DNA of 54,756 nucleotides from Carboxylicivirga sediminis (GTDB lineage: Bacteria > Bacteroidota > Bacteroidia > Bacteroidales > Marinilabiliaceae). Made by a program: the position numbers and the translations under genes. Positions 52,077 to 54,756 of this stretch are shown in pieces; within the stretch, counting starts at the first letter, position 1; each line of letters opens with the position of its first letter. The notes beneath the pieces are model-generated. The model ran no database searches and was not told where the DNA came from. It saw only the letters and a list, made by a program, of their open reading frames with translations. The DNA lies in contig NZ_JAGTAR010000037.1 of NCBI RefSeq assembly GCF_018156225.1, positions 1 through 54,756 of the forward strand. Direction: 5' to 3'.

Positions 52077-52634
52077 GTGTCAAAAACAGATAGTCAATTC
52101 AATCACGTCATTAATATTTGTAAAGACATCTTTGAGAAAAAGATGAAAGATTACGGAACAGCCTGGCGCATCCTCAGGCCATCAAGCATGACCGACCAAA
52201 TATTCATTAAAGCACAGCGTATCAGAAGTATCGAAACAAAGGGCACCTCAAAGGTGGATGAAGGCATCAGGGATGAGTTTATTGGCATTGTTAACTACTG
52301 TGCTATGGCTCTTGTTCAGCTCGAACTTAAACCCGCCGAACAACCAGAGATGGACCACGATGAAGCTCTGAAAATGTACCTCAATAATATACACAGTGCT
52401 AAGGCACTCATGGAAAATAAAAACCATGATTATGACGAAGCATGGCGAAAAATGCGCGTAAGTTCATTCACCGATCTTATTCTTATGAAGCTTCACCGCA
52501 CCAAACAGATTGAGGATAATCAGGGGCAGACAATTATTTCTGAAGGCATTGATGCCAACTATATGGACATGATTAATTATGCCATTTTTGCCCTTATTAA
52601 ACTTGAATTTCCGGAAGACGAAGAAAACTTATAA
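52077..52634 (+). CDS. DUF1599 family protein
   Basis: The 185-aa cytosolic protein begins at a GTG and has two copies of the DUF1599 unit. Each unit starts with a KxxDYGxAWR-type motif (KMKDYGTAWRILRPSSMTD; NKNHDYDEAWRKMRVSSFTD) followed by KAQRIRSIE / KLHRTKQIED and a helix ending in NYCAMALVQLE / NYAIFALIKLE. The internal duplication is clear. The family is of unknown function, possibly related to nucleotide-binding helical proteins (MazG-like). It lies 13 bp upstream of the DoxX-like gene. Confidence 0.85.
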   Translation: MSKTDSQFNHVINICKDIFEKKMKDYGTAWRILRPSSMTDQIFIKAQRIRSIETKGTSKVDEGIRDEFIGIVNYCAMALVQLELKPAEQPEMDHDEALKMYLNNIHSAKALMENKNHDYDEAWRKMRVSSFTDLILMKLHRTKQIEDNQGQTIISEGIDANYMDMINYAIFALIKLEFPEDEENL

Positions 52635-52647
52635 ACACCATAATTAG

Positions 52648-53856
52648 ATGCTCAAGCTGATAAGTCGCCTGCTAACAGGGGCAGTATTTGTTTTTTCAGG
52701 GTTCGTTAAAGCTGTTGATCCCAAAGGAAGTGCTATTAAAATAGCTGAATACCTTGAAGTAATAGGAATACATAACAGCAATGGAATTGCCATTATCTTA
52801 TCAATTGCTTTGTCATCTATTGAGTTTATTTTGGGTTTTCACTTACTACTCGGCTTCAGATTAAAGCGAGTAGCCTTGCCTGCATTGCTCTTTATGGCTG
52901 GGTTTACTATCATCACTTTTTTCATAGCTATATTTGAACCGGTCTCGGATTGCGGCTGCTTTGGCGATGCTATCAAGCTAAGCAACTGGGAAACATTAAG
53001 CAAAAACCTTATCATTCTTCCATTCAGTATAATTGTCTACTACAGAAGAAATGATTATAAATCTAATTTGTCTGGCGGGCGACAATTTCTACTTACCAGT
53101 ACAGGACTACTTTTTATCATTGGTATCTCAGTGTATAGTATGTATTGCCTGCCTCTTCTTGATTTCAGGCCTTACCACATTGGCGCTAATATACCTGAAA
53201 AAATGAGTATACCAGAAGGGGCCGATGAAGGTGAATACGAAACCACATTCATACTGGAGAAAGACGGAGAAAGAAAAGAATTTGATGTTGACGATTATCC
53301 GTATAATGACAGTACTTGGATTTTTATCGATAGCAAAACAAAAATAATTCGCGAAGGTTATCAACCACCTATTACGGCCTTACATTTCACATCTACTGAA
53401 GGAGACGACATTACTGATGCCATTATTAATAATGAGCAGCCTGTATTTTTAATGGTGGCGCCTAAACTAGAAAATACATCAACAGATAATATCCAACAGT
53501 TTATCAATATTAAAAGTGTAGCTCAAAAACATAGTAGCTATTTTTACTTGGCCACAGCTTCATTAACGGAGGATTGCTACAAATTTGATATGGCGCATCA
53601 GGCTGCCTTTGAATATGCCCAATGTGATGAAACCACCCTTAAAACCATTATCAGAGCCAACCCCGGTTTAGTTATTATTCAAAAGGGTACAATTATTGCA
53701 AAATACAGCTACACCCAACTACCCGATGCAGAAACCTTAAAGAATCCACTTTCACAATCGATTCAGTCAATGCAAAGGGCCCATGATAAAACATGGCTTT
53801 GGCTATGCTTATCAGTTATAACAGGGTTAATCATTATCATATACAAATTCAAATAA
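52648..53856 (+). CDS. BT_3928-like DoxX/MauE-type membrane protein
   Basis: The 402-aa protein has a DoxX-like N-terminal half with four spans ([60 protein letters not shown] and a later one), including the Cys-Gly-Cys motif [11 protein letters not shown] fifth span follows near [20 protein letters not shown]. Residues about 190-380 form a periplasmic domain with a thioredoxin-like appearance ([31 protein letters not shown]), and a C-terminal anchor ends it. The family is conserved next to tpiA and DUF1599 genes in Bacteroidota and may act in redox or methylamine-utilisation-like chemistry, but no function is proven. Confidence 0.82.
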   Translation: MLKLISRLLTGAVFVFSGFVKAVDPKGSAIKIAEYLEVIGIHNSNGIAIILSIALSSIEFILGFHLLLGFRLKRVALPALLFMAGFTIITFFIAIFEPVSDCGCFGDAIKLSNWETLSKNLIILPFSIIVYYRRNDYKSNLSGGRQFLLTSTGLLFIIGISVYSMYCLPLLDFRPYHIGANIPEKMSIPEGADEGEYETTFILEKDGERKEFDVDDYPYNDSTWIFIDSKTKIIREGYQPPITALHFTSTEGDDITDAIINNEQPVFLMVAPKLENTSTDNIQQFINIKSVAQKHSSYFYLATASLTEDCYKFDMAHQAAFEYAQCDETTLKTIIRANPGLVIIQKGTIIAKYSYTQLPDAETLKNPLSQSIQSMQRAHDKTWLWLCLSVITGLIIIIYKFK

Positions 53857-53872
53857 ACTTAAATTTTTATCA

Positions 53873-54628
53873 ATGAGACAAAACATTGTTGCAGGGAACT
53901 GGAAAATGAACAACACCTTAGAAGAAGGTGTGGCATTAGCCAAAGAAGTGAACGAAATCTTGAAGGCCAACAAGCCTAATTGTCAAGTTGTATTGGGTGC
54001 ACCATTTATTCACCTGACTGAAGTCGTTAAAACTGTTGATGCAGAATTAGTAGGCGTTGCAGCTCAGAACTGTGCTGATAAGGTAAGCGGTGCATACACT
54101 GGTGAAGTATCAGCTTCAATGGTGAAGTCAACTGGTGCGCAGTACGTTATTCTGGGTCACTCAGAAAGACGTGCTTATTATGGTGAAACAAATGCCATTT
54201 TAAAAGAAAAAACAGATTTAACTTTAGCTAATGGTCTGACACCAATCTTCTGTATTGGCGAAGTATTGGAGGAGCGTGAATCTGGTAAGCATTTCGAGGT
54301 TGTTAAAGAGCAAATCGAAGAAGCTTTATTCCATCTTTCAGCAGAAGAATTTGGTAAAGTTGTATTGGCGTACGAACCTGTATGGGCAATTGGAACAGGT
54401 AAAACTGCTTCCCCAGAGCAAGCTCAGGAAATTCATGCATTCATTCGTCAGACTTTAGCTAACAAATATGGCGCTGAAGTTGCTAATGAAACAAGCATCC
54501 TTTATGGTGGAAGCTGTAAGCCTTCAAATGCCAAGGAATTATTCGCAAACCCAGATGTAGATGGAGGATTAATTGGTGGTGCTTCGTTGAAGGCTGAAGA
54601 TTTTCACGGAATTATCGCCGCATTTTAA
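53873..54628 (+). CDS. tpiA: Triose-phosphate isomerase
   Basis: The 251-aa protein is a complete [12 protein letters not shown] with catalytic Lys11, [17 protein letters not shown] with His96, [20 protein letters not shown] with the catalytic base Glu168 and flexible loop 6, and [16 protein letters not shown] plus [13 protein letters not shown] for phosphate binding. It interconverts glyceraldehyde-3-phosphate and dihydroxyacetone phosphate. It starts 16 bp after the DoxX-like gene, making a DUF1599-DoxX-tpiA operon that is seen in many Bacteroidota. Confidence 0.97.
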   Translation: MRQNIVAGNWKMNNTLEEGVALAKEVNEILKANKPNCQVVLGAPFIHLTEVVKTVDAELVGVAAQNCADKVSGAYTGEVSASMVKSTGAQYVILGHSERRAYYGETNAILKEKTDLTLANGLTPIFCIGEVLEERESGKHFEVVKEQIEEALFHLSAEEFGKVVLAYEPVWAIGTGKTASPEQAQEIHAFIRQTLANKYGAEVANETSILYGGSCKPSNAKELFANPDVDGGLIGGASLKAEDFHGIIAAF

Positions 54629-54664
54629 TTAGAGTATAATAAGCTCAAAATAGTTTTTCAGAAT

Positions 54665-54700
54665 AAAGAGGGTGTCCAAAATTGAGACATCCTCTTTTTT
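54665..54700 (+). terminator. Terminator of the DUF1599-DoxX-tpiA operon
   Basis: AAAGAGGGTGTC and GACATCCTCTTT form a 12-bp stem with one G-T pair around a short A-rich loop, followed by T residues, about 37 bp after the tpiA stop. Confidence 0.88.
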
Positions 54701-54756
54701 GTGTTTTAAAATAGATTTGCTTTTGCATTATTGCTATGCTGCTATGAAGTTGTGCA

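Overview
The window is a stretch of a Bacteroidota chromosome. Evidence for this includes a protein with a type IX secretion (T9SS) sorting domain, two GH92 alpha-mannosidases, promoter elements of the TTG-N19-TAnnTTTG type, near absence of Shine-Dalgarno sequences, and many families typical of the phylum (DUF6261, DUF5675, DUF1599, BT_3928-like, the arginine decarboxylase/agmatinase pair). The gene content fits a free-living lineage such as the Marinilabiliales better than gut Bacteroides, but the genus cannot be fixed from sequence alone. No rRNA, tRNA, CRISPR array, complete insertion sequence or prophage was found.

Layout. (1) 0.27-6.2 kb: a secreted hypothetical protein, then a five-gene minus-strand cassette (DUF6261; a 771-aa protein of unknown family; a holin-like membrane protein; a DUF5675 L,D-transpeptidase-like protein with an SH3 domain; a Trypco2 protein). 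A 42-bp tandem array lies upstream of it and a terminator downstream. (2) 6.2-9.8 kb: an AT-rich gap, two secreted hypothetical proteins, a GNAT-YoaP acetyltransferase, and a secreted, almost eukaryote-like ubiquitin carrying a T9SS sorting domain. (3) 9.9-21.3 kb: a seven-gene minus-strand operon for alpha-mannoside use (GntR, ROK kinase, sugar permease, GH92, an (alpha/alpha)6 glycosidase, a phosphomannose isomerase-like protein, a second GH92), with two copies of a palindromic GntR-type operator. (4) 21.5-27.7 kb: an NAD(P)-binding protein, the speA/speB polyamine pair, a 41-bp tandem array, a lipoprotein, a DUF2721 protein, a HAD hydrolase and a SUI1 factor. (5) 27.8-34.6 kb: a heavy-metal efflux operon (two His-rich proteins, then CusB/CzcB-, CusA/CzcA- and CusC/CzcC-type subunits). 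(6) 34.7-40.9 kb: a PAP2 phosphatase, an EamA transporter, and an apparent operon DUF554 - AmgK::RapZ-C fusion - 46-aa zinc-ribbon protein - MurU-like transferase - NhaA. (7) 41-54.7 kb: ornithine aminotransferase, a DsrE protein, two small cytosolic proteins, an LTA-synthase-like sulfatase, argS, a sensor histidine kinase, a TonB-domain protein, a DUF1599 protein, a BT_3928-like DoxX protein and tpiA.

How genes work together. The GH92 operon would trim alpha-mannosides outside the cytoplasm, import the sugar, phosphorylate it by the ROK kinase and isomerise it, under GntR control. The amino-sugar operon looks like peptidoglycan recycling (kinase plus uridylyltransferase) with a built-in RapZ-type domain. 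The most unusual item is the secreted ubiquitin: 63 of the first 71 residues match human ubiquitin, the predicted signal-peptide cleavage exposes ubiquitin Met1, and the conjugating Gly-Gly tail is replaced by a T9SS sorting domain. The five-gene Trypco2/DUF5675/holin-like cassette is the best candidate for an undescribed multi-gene system.
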